DNA of 64,000 bases, from assembly GCA_018697195.1 (NCBI GenBank), contig CM031879.1:25665660-25729659 (forward strand). Reading direction: 5' to 3'. The stretch is from Certhia americana. Taxonomy: Eukaryota > Chordata > Aves > Passeriformes > Certhiidae. Both the position numbers and the translations under genes were made by a program. The notes below the pieces were generated by a model. That model did no database searches. It was not told where the DNA came from and worked only from the letters and a program-made list of their open reading frames with translations. Positions 11,831 to 24,903 of the stretch are shown here, piece by piece (within the stretch, counting starts at the first letter, position 1; the number at the start of each line of letters is the position of its first letter).

Positions 11831-14800
11831 GAACAAGGAGGAACATGAGAAACAAGGAACAGGGTGGACTATTTGACTAGCCTTCGAACACCAAACCAAT
11901 ATTTAAGCTATATCTCTTTTACTCTTCTGTTTTAGAAAAAAAAGTAGATAGTTGCCACTAGAGGACAGGATGAAAAATTTACACTGAGGTATCCATGTTA
12001 AAAGTAATATTCATTTGGGTGAAATTAATTTTACTTGGAATTTAAAATTTGGCATTTTAAAGTTATATCTTTATGCATTTTCAAAGGTTAAATACTAAGG
12101 CTGGGGACTGGGACAAGAAAGTTGTGGAAAATACCCACAGAAATTTCTAGGTATAGTTAATAGAGACAAGCAATATATGTTATAAATGCAGTTCTGACAA
12201 TACATAATTCGGAAGGAATTCCTTGGGCACTTGGGAAAAGTCAGTTTTTTCTCTGTGTGAATTGCAAGACCCATGGAAAGAGGTTGTCATAAAAATGAAA
12301 ATAGTCTTATCCACTCTGAAAATATGTAGAAAATGTCAAAGTTCTGTCAGACTCAGAACTCTCTAGCTAGCAAAGTTAGGCACCTGCAGAGGCAGGCTGC
12401 ACTTCTGGACAGCCAGCAGATTGTTTGATGGGGTTTCCAAACTTCCAGGTTAAGTAAGGTTTAGATTATCTGGATCCTGTCCTACTTTACATCACATCAA
12501 TTTGTAATTGAATTTCATAAACTGTCTGCAGGAGTCTTGTTCTCCATTCAAACATATAGATTACAACACATACAGAATTTTGAACATATTTAAATAAAAA
12601 TATACACTTGTTAGATGCCTTCAAGTGCCATGTGCCATATCAGCGCAATAACAGTCTGATACAGTATGGAAACTTGAGAATGTATGTAAGAATTTGAAGC
12701 AGATAAAGTGTCAGAACATGATAGCATATATATTGTGAAGGATGGTTGGCAGGATTAAGAAGGAAAACTGGGTAAATTAAAAGGAGTGGATAAAATAGTA
12801 TGCTTCTAGATGTGAGAAAAATACTGGTGGCAGCCTGGTATGTGAAAATAAAACAGAAGTTATTTCTGAAATATCTCTGGGATTACAGACAAAGAGGGCA
12901 TTATCTTAGAAATATCATAGCATTATGTTATGATGAGATAAAATATTCAAGAGAAGAAAACTTTTAAGCAAGGAAATATCAGGAAAGTGACTGTTGCATC
13001 ACTTTACACAGTCCTGTAATACCCCAGCATCTAAATTTTATCTCAGTTCTCCAAAATAGTTCTTGTTGCAAGTAAACTTTCCAAAAGAGTTCGCATGCAC
13101 CTTTATTCAAAGCTTATCTTTATATTAGGGGATGATTTTATTTGGAAAATAGAATCACTGGGCTTAAAGAACTAGAGCACAATGGCAGTATAATCTACAA
13201 AATATAAGCAGAAATTCACTATGTGAGCCAAGAATGATGGAGCCTTGCCCCTATTTACATTCTGCACAACATGATTCTGAAACACAAGGCAAGACTTCAA
13301 TCATGTAGTGAGAAAACTGAGTCTGTGATTGCATAAAATTACACATATGTTCAAAAGGTTTTCATCAGTGGAAGCTATGCTTAGTGGAAGCATATGGATT
13401 GGATTTTGGCCATCAGGTTGTGCAAGGACCTTGTTTTCTTATTAGCTATCTATGTAGAAGGAGAAAACTCATAGAATGAACTAACTCAAAAACAACTATA
13501 TGTGTTATTGGGGGTCTGCTAACTAGGCTGTTGATGTTGGGTCTGTAACAACAAAGTTTTTTCTTCGTTTCTTTAAATCTTGATGCTGCCAGAATGGAAA
13601 CTGAAAGACTAGCATCATGATTCTGAGAAGAATATGAAAAAAGAAAATATAAAATCTGTTTCTACATGTCCAAGAAGTCATGGGATCTTCCTCCAATGCA
13701 CTGCACAAGCAAGTTTTGAACTGGTAAGCAGCTATTGGCAAAAAAGGGACAATCCCCTACAACAGGGATTAGAAAACAGTGAAAGCAATGTCATATTATT
13801 TATGAAATTCAGATCACAAACAATATGCATTTGAGATATATGCTTAATATTTTTGCCTGTTTCTGCTTTAGGTTGTTCTTCTCTGCCAGCTAAAGGAAGA
13901 ATATGTTCACTGACATTTAAAAAAAATTATGCCAGCTCTTAGAATTTTTATTATTCATACTTATTGTTAAAATATATTTTATGGGGGTTTTAGCCTAAAA
14001 TATCCCTTTTGAGTAAGTAATGGTCAATTGCACATAAAAAAGATGCCTGTAAAAGTGAGGAGGGAAGGCTCTTCTGAATAAATAATAGTTATTTTAAAAA
14101 AAGCAAACAAAAAAATAAAACATGAAGCATTGCTTGATACCCAGAGGAAAGTTTGTAATACTACAGAGATTAGAAATACCAGATGATGCACTTGAACTAT
14201 CTGTAGAAACAACTAAGCTGACTTTCTCTGCAACAAAAACTTGATGAAAATTTGGTATGAGAAGTTGACATCTTAATTTCATACTAAAAAGCAAGTTTAT
14301 AGTTTTTAAATCTCTCTCCTACTTCGTAGCATAAACCTGTGTCTTGACCTTTGTTATTTCAACAAGCCAAATTTAAAATCTTCTTGTTTGAAAAAAAAAT
14401 TAAGGGTACCGATTTGATTTTGAACATATGTTTTAATAAAATACAAAAAGAGCAGAGGTCAGACATTAGTGCTAAGGGCAAATTCTAAAAGGTAATAACC
14501 ATATTCCGATTATTTTAGTGATGCAAAATCAACTACAGTTGACTAGCATTAGATTAATAAAATTAATAAAAAAATTATTTTATTTTTATTTTCACCTACT
14601 TTTAGATTTAAAACAATCTTTTAGATGTGTATCTGGAATTAAATAATAAAATATGTCAAGAATATACCGACATGTTGCATACAGACTGAAGTGCTAATCT
14701 ACAGAAGGAAGCCTGTCGACACTACAAAAGCAATGCAGGTTCAAGTCACTCCCTCCCCAGGTGGGTCCCTAGCACTTTTATGCACAAAAATTATTTTGAC

Positions 14801-16570
14801 TCACTTTGTTTATATTGCAGATAAAGTGGGAAAAATATTAAGAAGAAGAGGAATTTTCTTTATTTGCAAAATGTAGTAAAATGTAAGCTTGAGAGGAGAA
14901 AACTAGGATCTTGTAAAGCCTGAAGAGCTAAACTGCACTAAGGATTTGTTGCTAAAGGTGCAGGATAAGTAAAACAACCTTTGATGGAATGGGAGAACAA
15001 TGGTATCATCAAGAATAGATCATTTCCTAAGATGATTTGAGCTGGTAACTGCAGGTGAATTTGTGTCCCAAATCAAAAGATTACTGACTCAGTTAAGACC
15101 AAATTTCAGCCAGTGGTATTCCACTCAAGTATTTGTAAGTTTTCTGTCTCTCAGAAAGAGAAAAGATCTTTAGCCTCTAGACTAAACAATTATCTTGGGA
15201 TGTGGTACTGCTATTTTTAGACTATGAAAAGAGGGAAAGATATAGCTGTCTTTGGGGAATTACTGGTACAGCTGCAGATATTCTGCCACTGCACACTCAA
15301 CGCTAACTATGAAAGAGTTTTCAATCCCCTTTAAGTTCCTTCTCAGCCTGGTGAGTTTTCATGTACAGAGATATTGTAGGTGTGTTGTAGCATCATATAA
15401 TAAGGCACATTAGAGGTTTGTGTATGCTAACTAAAAAGAAAACCGCTATACACTAAAATTCTTTGAACCCCCTTTCCTCTGAAATTTAGAAGTAACTTTT
15501 TGCCACTGTGCTACGAGCTACCGAAATGAGTAGACAAAATTGCTATGAGCTGTTCAAGTACTTAAATTTAATTGACAAGACAGACTACCAGTGAGAGGAA
15601 ATATCATAAATACAGGGAAATAGAATGTATTTTTATTACTTAACCTTGCACAGTCATTTATTTGAGGCATAAAAATGTGGGACAAGCAATGACAATAACA
15701 CTTTGAAGCAAGGCATTTTCAAGATGGGAGAAAATAAAAGATGTTATCAAAAAAGGAGAAACAAAACAATGATGTATAAAACATGGAAAGAAAATTTTGA
15801 GAAACTGACAATAAGTCAGAAGAAGAAATGATAAAGAGAAGATATAAAGTACAGGACCACTCGTTATTTTGCATTTACTGATTGCTTCTATGTCAACAAT
15901 AGATAGGGTCTAATTTTCGCATTTGAATTCCAGGTGATAAAATTTTCTCCCAATGCAGAGCTGATCTATACATCATATGTCTCATTATTTCTAGTCTTAT
16001 TTTTTCCCACATTCTCAGTCCATTGGTCATTCCTTCCAGAGCTTGTTTAATATAATTCAGAGCAAGCATTAAATGAATTATAGTGTTTCTGCTTTTAGCA
16101 GAGTGTCTTCCATACCAAATGATGTTGGAGTACCCTCCAAACTGGTTTACAGGTTGGAAACTGCATTTGCCTTGCAGCTAGGGATCCTCATGATTTGCTC
16201 ACCTTTTCACTAATAGGAAAATTTGGATCTGCTCCAGCCAGTGTGCAGGGGTCTGTAGGAAGTCTTCCAGGAACTGATCTCTCCAGTCCTACAGAATGAG
16301 CAGGCAAGATACTCCAGCTTTTGTGGGCAGATGTCTTTATTGTATCTTGACATGGTGGTTAGTGCAGGTGATGTCCAGGCTAGCTGAACAAACAGGTGCT
16401 TATTCACAACTTGCTCAGCCATAAGGGCTTTGATTTTGAAGTTAAATAGAGGAATTAGTCACTGTTTCTGATATCATAAAACAATGCACAAAAAGATGGG
16501 AAAAATGAAAAATATAGCTCCTGAAATATTAACTACTGTGTCTCTTGGAGAAACTGCCCAAATAGAGGCT
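11831..16570. other. AT-rich non-coding stretch, no gene seen
   Basis: Frames of 60-75 codons occur but none shows a domain or linked splice signals. Local AT-rich patches (for example 14530-14600 and 13920-13980) consist of TTTTA and TTAATAAA-like runs. No mobile element was recognised. Confidence 0.55.
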
Positions 16571-16576
16571 AACTTC

Positions 16577-16593
16577 TTTTTTTTTTTTTTTTT
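16577..16593. repeat. Poly-T tract (17 T)
   Basis: A run of 17 T, followed after one C by a further six T. It lies inside a spurious 71-codon frame. It could be the A-tail of a minus-strand retroposed sequence, but no recognisable body is attached. Confidence 0.85.
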
Positions 16594-16970
16594 CTTTTTT
16601 CAACAAGACATTTACAGCTCATCTGCAAAACAATTAAAATATGAACTGACAATATCTGCCGACACTAAAATATTCAACATGAATAAATGGTCACTGTAAA
16701 GAGATGTGGAATGGTCACACAAATAATCAAATGGCATCTACAATTAAATATAAATAAATGGGATAAATGTGAAAAAGCTTTACTGCTATGATGTACACAG
16801 TAATGGCAAGGCAAATGCTAGGAATTACTAACAAAAGAAAAGAAACTAGACAAATCATTAATGAAAAATTTATGAAGAAGAGGAGGAAGGACATCTGTAA
16901 CTGTAGGGAAAAATGGTCTTCAGTCTGCAGAACAGATGATAGAGTTTGAAGAAATCTCTGATGAAGAGAA
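16594..16970. other. AT-rich non-coding stretch
   Basis: Nothing recognisable is seen here apart from GATGATAGA-type motifs near 16935 that resemble the tandem duplication immediately downstream. Confidence 0.5.
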
Positions 16971-17010
16971 GATGATAGAAGGAGTTTGAAGATGATAGAA
17001 GGAGTTTGAA
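16971..17010. repeat. Perfect 20-bp tandem duplication
   Basis: The unit gatgatagaaggagtttgaa occurs twice back to back (16971-16990 and 16991-17010) without a mismatch. A related partial copy, gatgatagagtttgaagaaa, lies at about 16936-16955, and the sequence after the second copy repeats its gaaatc extension. This suggests stepwise replication slippage. No coding role is evident. Confidence 0.92.
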
Positions 17011-17809
17011 GAAATCAGCCTCAGCTGTTTATTGTATTCTGTGGTACATAATAAGGGCTCCATTAGCACTAGCATATTACAAACAAAACACAAATTTCTT
17101 CCTATGTAGCTAAGTAGGAATTTATTTACCATGGGATGCTGCAGAGGTCAAATGATTTCATGAGATCAAAAAGAAAACAGAAAATTTATGTCAGAAACAT
17201 CCCACTGGTTATTAACTACCACCAGTACCTCTGTGGCCCAAAAAGCTGCAGAGCATTAAATCACAGGAAGTGAAGTGAGTATCTTAGGGACTGTTGCACT
17301 GTTCATCTTTGCTTTTCTAAGTGCTTTATTAGCAGCATTTGTTGGAATAGGTTGACCTTTTATTTGACCCATTATGGTCCCATTATGGTCTCTATTACTT
17401 TTATCAGCTGGAGATCAAGGTCTTTCCATAATAACAAAGAAACAATAAGGATTTGGTCAGTAAGGAGAGCTCAGGCTGCACTGTGATGACAAATTGAAAT
17501 CACATCAGAAGAAATTAAAGTATGTTGTTCTACTTGTATACAGTCCTTAAGCATAAAACTCTCATACTCTTCAAAGCTGAAATTCAATTCAGACAAAAAA
17601 CATTTTTATACATACTCCTCCTGGATTTCTGTAGTTATTAAAACTTAAATAGACTGGGATATTAAAAAAAAACATGTCCACATGTTGATATGCTTTGAAA
17701 AAAACATTTCCTTATGGATAGTTTAATGGCCAACAGTATAGTAAGAATTCAATACATTGTGATACAATGAACAATGATATTACAAAGGCAAAGAACAAAT
17801 CCTGTCTCA
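17011..17809. other. AT-rich non-coding stretch
   Basis: A short direct repeat (cccattatggt twice near 17368-17390) is present. No gene, RNA gene or named transposable element is recognisable. Confidence 0.5.
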
Positions 17810-18000
17810 GTCCAGTACAGCTACTGAGCTGGTTGTCTGTCTGCCACCCATGCAGAATCACTCAGGACCAGGCTCCTGGTAGTGACTGTGGCTTGCAGGG
17901 GACCCACACTGGAGCAGTCTGTTCCTAAATGAATGACCCCACAGGAAGGACCCATGCTGGAGCAGGGGACTAGCATGAGCTGGAACAGGGCAACCACACT
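17810..18000 (+). mobile_element. Probable fragment of an avian endogenous retrovirus LTR or leader
   Basis: The segment is more GC-rich than its surroundings. It contains two related blocks, acccacactggagcag (about 17902-17917) and acccatgctggagcag (about 17949-17964), separated by text resembling the GGACCCA-GCTGGAGCAG repeats I associate with some avian ERV LTR-region sequences. No LTR boundaries, target duplication or coding remnant can be defined, so the family and orientation are inferred from memory of that motif. It could instead be an unrelated repeat with a short internal duplication. Confidence 0.45.
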
Positions 18001-21000
18001 TTGGGAAATTCAGTCTTTATTTTCCAGGATGAAATTACTTGGATCACATTTCTTTACTTCTGGATAAAATCTATACAGCTGTTAAAGGTGTTCTTGTGTG
18101 ATTTTCATTCCACTTCTCATAGGATCATAATAAGTTTTTGCAAGAAATCCCTAGTTAAATACTTGGAGCACTGAGAATATGTAAGAGTGAAATATCACTC
18201 TAGAAATAAGTGTGAAAATGCCAAACTTTCCATTATTCCCATTGTGTAAAGTGCCCATGTGACTTTTTAATTTAATTTTTGCTATCCTGTGAAGACAGCA
18301 AAGAACCATGTGAGCGTGTAGGTGTGCATTGTATCACAGCAAGGCTGATTCATCTAAAACAGTCAAAGGAGAGTTATGAGCTTTTTGGTCTGCACTTTTG
18401 CCAAGAGATCTAATTAAAATGAAGAATTAGATGGATGCTGAGGCAGGAGCTGGACTTGTCAAGCATACAATTCTGCATGCTCAGCAGTTAAAAGTGGGTG
18501 CAAGGAACTTTTCTATTACTGATTGTATATAGATGTATGATTTTTACCTTTTTTTTAAAGTAAATTGAGTGCTATTAATAATGCTACAACTAACAACATA
18601 ACAGAAAATGAAATACTGAAATTAAACACTTCCTTTTGTATTACTGATTTTTCCACATGCAAGTATTGCTTAAAAAAGCAGACTGGGCAATATTTTCATT
18701 TTAGTTATTCAGACATACATTGAAAATAAATGTAGACATTATTAGAATACTCTAAGATGGCTTTTCAGTCATTGTATTAGCCAATGTACAGTGGGTGTCA
18801 AGAAAGTAGTGATTACAAAGCACGAAAAAATTACAACACTATGAAACAACATGTTAGGGTTTTATGAACAGTGAGATATTATAGCATGTACCATTGTACT
18901 TTGCACATTATTTTTCTATAGTAGGTATGTTAATTAAATATAGTAGGTATGTTGACTGGAAAGAGGAAAGAAATTACTCCAACACTATCTTAAAATGTTC
19001 CTTACTGTCAGCTGTGCAGGGCGACCTATCCTTTAATATTACTCCATTCAGAAGCTATGAAATGGTTGAGTGCAAAGTAACAGTGCTAGAAAAATCTATA
19101 AATGTAAGGATGATTTGAAAATTAGGCCAAGGAAAAGACTGGTCTGGGAGGTTAGAAAAGAAGTATAGATTTCCCAATACAAGTGTTTTAAAAATTGATA
19201 TTTTATCGAATGTTGCCACTTCACCTAGTCAAAATGGTGATTATTTTGAGATAAGCAATACTAAATCATAGAGCAGGCCTTCTGTGTATGGAAAAGATAT
19301 GGTATTGTCAAAACTTCTAAATGAAATAAAGCTTTTTCCTTTTCCTAGAACTATGAAAATATGTGTGTTGATAAAACTCATCTCTCAGGATCATACATAA
19401 TTTTGTTCACGATCTTAATAAAGGAATTTAAGCCTGACCAGGAAGAGGGTAATTTTATATCTGAACTGTGATATATTCTTCTGAGGATGCTTTGGCTCTC
19501 AGTCATTCTCTGTGTTGAATGGAAGGTAGGAGTATGACACCTGGAAGTGCCTACTCCAAGTTGCTTTAACTAGAAACTGCAGCACCTCAGGACAGGACAT
19601 CAAAAAAATTCAGCAGATTTAAGGCAACAAAGGACTATGAATACTTACTCTGACTATTAGCATTAAGTGATGCTGCATCTTCAATGAGTCTAAAATTTGT
19701 GACAGTATGTTTAAGACTTGCCGATCTACAGGAGGAACAAATATTAAAATATCGGAAAAAGAAATCAAATTCATAGAATGTTTTCCTTACTTAGACAATG
19801 ACCCCAAAGTATAATAAACCATTGCAATTCTATTCTAGAAACATTACTGTAAAAGATTCAGTACTAAGTTTTTTTTCTACAATGGTATAAACATACAAAA
19901 TTCCGTTTCTTTAAGTAAGTGACCAGTATTTTGCAGTATTACAATAGCACAGAGAAAATCCTTTTATCATCAAATCAATTCTCCAGTCTTTTTCCACACA
20001 GTTTAAAAAATATTTGATGTTCAGAGAATTTTTGTTTAAGTAACATAGGTTTGTAATGCATTTCATTGACCGTTTCATGCAAAAAGACATTATAGAGATT
20101 TTGAATAGTGATGCAAACAGAAATCTCCTAGGACACGCCTCTGTAACTGACTAAAGAAATTGATCAATGTAATCTTAAGTGTAGATCAAATATTGTATGG
20201 ATTTGCTAGTAATATTAAATTAACAATGCACAAAACCAGTTCAACATTAGTTTGCTGGTGACCGTAATTCATTTTCATGTATATTGAGTAACATCTTCCA
20301 TATAATTTATTGCACATAATGTAAATAATGCCTTGTTATGGAAAGAATTTTTAACAGGCATTTTTTTTGTGATCTACCATTACCAGATCAATTTGCACAG
20401 AGTACAACACCCAGTTTGTCAATCTTTTTATCTCTACTGGCAACTTATTTAGTTCAAGCAAATCATTGACGATGTTCATGCTTGAAATCAGGGCATAAAC
20501 CTCAACTAGAAATCTTAGAGAACCATAATAAATCATATTATTTGTATAAATCTCCACTAACGATCTGATATGTAAAGATGGCAGGACATTCATACAGTTT
20601 AGAAATAAAACTGAGTTCATTCAAGGGCTTATAAAATGAATAATCATTATTTATAGTATCAAAGTCATTGTAGTAGTATTTCGTCTACACATTTTTCGAT
20701 TACAGCTTCACGGTCTAAAACGTGAACCAAAATATAGGTAAATACTTACACAATGAGCAAACATTGGCATTTTTTTTACTCTTTATTATTCAATTTGTTA
20801 TTCATTATTTCTCTGATTAGAAAGTGTTAAATGAGTTATTTAACTATGCACTTGTTTGGAAACTGTTATATCTCAAGAGTGACTAAAATCAGTGCAGGTG
20901 ATATCTCTAAGAACTGATGAGAAAATGTTAAGCATTACAAAGCAGAAGGCATTGACAAGGAAGTGAGAGGAAAAATCAATGGATCTGTCTCCGCTCTGAT

Positions 21001-24000
21001 TTACGCCCTTTGCAAACACACAGTGGTGGATTTCAATGGTTATAAATCATTATGTCTCTCCCAGAACCAATGGAAAGATCCATGTTTAGGCCATCTGAAG
21101 CTCTGTCCAATATCTGGAAGAAGATGCTGCCAAAAACTAGGGTACAAAGATGAACTTGGCCCTGTTTAATCTACTGAGGGCCTTGGACATTAATGAAAAT
21201 ACTGCCTAAAAAAAGTCTGTTTATTTTTGCTCCTTTTCACTGATGACCTCAGTGGATGCATACGTAAAGCCTGTCTCTTTTTCTCTCACTCATTTAATAT
21301 CACCTTATTTGTAATCTCTAGAACAGTCAGTTAAAGTAGAAACATGTATTAATTGCTTTATTCCATTTGCTCACAGACTATGCCATTTATGCTCTGTCAG
21401 CACTCTCCATTCAATATACACCAACCAAAGCATGCCATCCCCCTTCTTAAAAAATGGAAGGACTACAAATAAAAGGAAATAAATAAATATAATAAATATA
21501 ATGAAAGGAAAACAAAATGTTATTACTATGGGATGGTAATTCAGAAGTGTTCTCATCAATAATAGACGTGGTCTCTTAGAGTCATTGTTTTAAACACTTT
21601 TCCTTACTTTGTAACTAAAGCTGATCACAAGCCAGTGATCAGCTGATCTTTTGGTGACAATACCATTTTATGTTCTGATGCCCTCTTCTAAAGACAAGTA
21701 TTTATCTAGGGCAGATTAAAGGCCAGATAAACAAGCAGAGTTTATGGGCTGCTAGTTGTTTTGGAGTATCCAGGAAAAAAAGTCCTGAACTGCACTAAGA
21801 AGGGAACAGCAAGAGAAAATACAGGTGTAACAAATAGCAAAGGAGTAGATGTAAAGGAGTAAATGCAGCTGGCCAAGCCTTACTAAACTAAGATGACAAC
21901 AACATGAGAAATAGCAGAAATGAAAAACTATGTATAAAAAGAGGCATTACCTTACAGAACTGCTGACCAAGGTGGAATTTTCCAGGGCAATCGCATCATG
22001 AATAACAAGAAGGTGTAAAAAGTCAGCAAAACTGAGATCCCTGGGGAAAGAGCAAATAGCTGATGGTAAAGATGAAGAAACTGGACTGTGAAAAGAGCTG
22101 TAGAAAAGGGTAGTAAATCATGTCATTGGGGAATGATCAGGAACACGTCACCCAGCACAGTGCTTCATCACCGCAATTTAGAGCAGGAACTGAAAACACT
22201 CTTTCCATTCTCATCATGTATGACTTACCTCCAAGACCATGAGGGACATGAGTCAACTCTCCCTATCATCAGTGAGGGAACACCAGGATATTATTCCTAA
22301 TATCAACCAGTGGATGCATGGAGAGTACAACTTATCAAGGCCTTTTCCTCTCTAACATCTGAACTGAGTGTCACCTTACAATGCTTTTTTGCAGCTTAAT
22401 ATCAATTTATAGAATATATATTATATAAGTACAAATATATAAATATTTAAGCAACAGCTTAAGCTGTAGAGCTGAAGAATTCCACCCTTTCTACTATTTT
22501 TGGGTAGCTTTTACTCTGGGGAGGGTGTTCATCCCTAATGCAAGATCAGTAATTCAAACCTTTTAATAAGCATAAAATCATCTAGATTACAGGGTTTTGC
22601 TTTCAAGGGTCTCTGTATTTTGTAATGAAAATGGCAGAGATCAAAGATCTGGATTCCACCTAAAGCCCTTCCAGACAATTTCTAAACCACGATAGAAACA
22701 TTTTGAATATGTTGTATTGTCTTGTCCTCTAATCAAGGTTATTTACATTTGGTGTTAACTGAGGTGTTCTTTATTCTCAGCAATAGGTGAGGACTGAACC
22801 TGTTCTTTTTGCTCCTGCTGATAGAACCCTATGTTTCAAGCAGAGTAGTTGCAAAGGAAATTCTGGAGGAAAAATAAAGCAAACTGCATTTTAAAATGGT
22901 GTAATAATGTAGGATAAAAAATTTAGGTAGTTAAATAAAACAGTTTAACTTGGAACATCTAGGGTTAATAGTTGAATATTTTCTTTTTAACCTAAGCATA
23001 TTTTAAAATATGCTTGTTCACACTCTGATATATTGTCGTGTCTAAATGAGCTGGGCATATATTAGATTAACAGTATGCATCTTTAATTATGTTCTTTCTA
23101 GTTAATAGTTTTGAGAATTCTGCTGTATTAAAGAGCTTTAGCCTTTCAAAAAGGTTTTCCTGAGTTTCTCTGACTCTACATCATAGCTGACACCAATGTC
23201 ACACCAGTCCCCAGGGGATTCTCAGATGCATACACCCTAAACCTTTTCCCACAGAGATTAAAAAAATTACTGTTAAGTACTTACATTCAAGCTTTGTTCT
23301 CCATGTGAAATCTTCAGCTCTGTACTGCTCTTTGTGACTGTACATCAGTTGATAGCCAGCAGGACTGGGTTTTCAGATTAAATAGTCTGAGTATAGTATC
23401 ATAAAAAAAGTATCATAGTACCATAAAATAAAAAAAAATATAAATATAATGTAGATATATAGTATGTATTATATACATCAGGTATTACAATAGTATAATT
23501 AAAAAAATATTCCAAGAATGGATAAAAGTTATTAAAATAAATAGTATCCAAATGCGACAATTGCTAGCCAAGTTAAGCTACAAATAAACTTCTCTGTATA
23601 ACTAGCTGTTCATACCATGATAATCATGCTTTATTGCTGCAGGTCTCCAGTATCAAGTGATAAGTGTATAAGATATAAAAAATCAAAGAGATTATTCCTT
23701 GTTGCACATCAGACAACAGAGAGACTCATTTATATTTTCCTAACAGTTCTAGGCACAAGAAGCTCAGAAGTTGCATACAACACATTGATTCAAACCTGTT
23801 GTTCTCAACATTTCTTGATATACCCACATATATTCAGAAACTTCAAGAATCAACTATTTTCTCACTAGGTATATGCATGGAAGAATGGGCAAATCTCCCA
23901 AGTATTAGGTGCTGTATTGAGTTTGCTAATTATAGTTGAACATTGGGATCTCAGCATTCAAGAATGACCTTAGCAAACTAGAACAGATATGAGATAAAGA

Positions 24001-24227
24001 ACTGTGTTTGGTTTATGTTCTAGCGTGGAAGGGGTTTCTAAGGTACTCCAAATATAACACATGCTGAAAGCAGGCCTAACTCTGAAGCTAGATCAGGCAG
24101 CTCAGGCTATGTATTGACAAATTTTTAAAATCTTCAATGATGTAGATTCTGTAATCTTTATGGACATATTTTTTCAAGGCCTCAAGTGCTTACAATTATT
24201 AAGGGTTTTTTTAATTTTTTTTTTACC
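18001..24227. other. AT-rich non-coding stretch, no gene seen
   Basis: Contains a small 22-bp-period imperfect repeat (tatagtaggtatgtt at about 18917 and again at about 18939) and several AT-rich patches (22395-22450, 23400-23510). The 89-codon minus-strand frame at 20351-20620 has ordinary amino-acid composition but no motif, start context or splice support. The AT-rich sequence around 20.0-20.9 kb has no recognisable repeat and could include conserved non-coding DNA, which cannot be judged without alignment. Confidence 0.5.
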
Positions 24228-24286
24228 TAATTTACTTAATAAACTGCCAAAAAAAATTAATTTACTTAATATATTGCCAAAAATTC
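24228..24286. repeat. Imperfect 30-bp tandem duplication beside a CR1 copy
   Basis: Copy one (24228-24257) and copy two (24258-24286) both start taatttacttaata and continue to tgccaaaaa. They differ at two positions in the middle and in the length of the A-run. The duplication abuts the left edge of the rearranged CR1 copy, which begins within about 10 bases. Confidence 0.85.
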
Positions 24287-24289
24287 TGT

Positions 24290-24828
24290 TGCACCCTTTT
24301 AGTATGCAGCACTCCAGGTGGGATCTCACCAGAGTGGAGAAGGGGCAGAATCCCCTCCCTTGACCAGATGGCCACGCTGCTCTTGATGCAGCCCAGGTTA
24401 CAATTGGCTTTGTGGGCTGGGAGGGCATTTTGCCTGCTCATGTCCAGCCTCTCCTGCACCCCAAGTCCTTCTTGGCAGGGCTGCTCTGGATCTGTTCCTC
24501 CCCCAGCCTGTGTTGATACAGGGGTTGCCCTGACCCAGCAGCAGCACCTTGCACTTGGTCCTGTTAAAACTCAGGGCATTTCCACCAGCCCATTTCTTGA
24601 GTTTGTCCAGGTCCTTCTGGATGGCATCTCATCCTTCAGGCATGTCAGCTGCACCACTCAGCTTGGTGTCATCTGCAAATTTGCTGAGAGATCTTTTTGT
24701 CTATGTCAAAGAAGAAGATATTAAGTAACACTGGTCCCAGTGATGGCCCCTGAGGGACACCATTTATCTCTGATATCCATTGGGACCCCCAGCTATTGAC
24801 CACTACCCTCTGCAGGCAACCACACAAA
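24290..24828 (-). mobile_element. CR1 LINE, inverted reverse-transcriptase segment
   Basis: On the minus strand this encodes recognisable but broken CR1 ORF2. The hallmark GVPQG-SLGPVL-N motif lies near 24730-24770, where the following strand has FDID. It is preceded by an RVVVN segment near 24795-24810. Further downstream in the element (lower coordinates) come residues like [15 protein letters not shown] near 24365-24410 and the tail part ending PPGVLH near 24310. Frameshifts split the frame and the conserved ADD box region is degraded, so it is inactive. The segment lacks the CR1 5' part and its own 3' end. It is joined at about 24828 to a 3' tail of the opposite orientation. Confidence 0.88.
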
Positions 24829-24903
24829 GATGTCCCTACCCCACCAGAGGGGTTGAAACTAGATGTTCTTTGAGGGTCCCTTTCACATTCTAAGATTCTA
24901 TGA
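24829..24903 (+). mobile_element. CR1 LINE 3' tail in opposite (sense) orientation
   Basis: The plus strand reads gatgtccctaccccacc, then agaggggttgaaactagatg, then ttctttgagggtcccttt, and ends cacattctaagattctatga. This matches the ending common to CR1 families, a GGTTG-ACTAGATGATCTTT-AGGTCCCTT-like stretch finishing in ATTCTATGA-type octamers. Only about 75 bases are present. The abrupt switch from antisense ORF2 to sense 3' end at about 24828 suggests a single twin-primed insertion rather than two insertions, although two independent events cannot be excluded. Confidence 0.82.
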
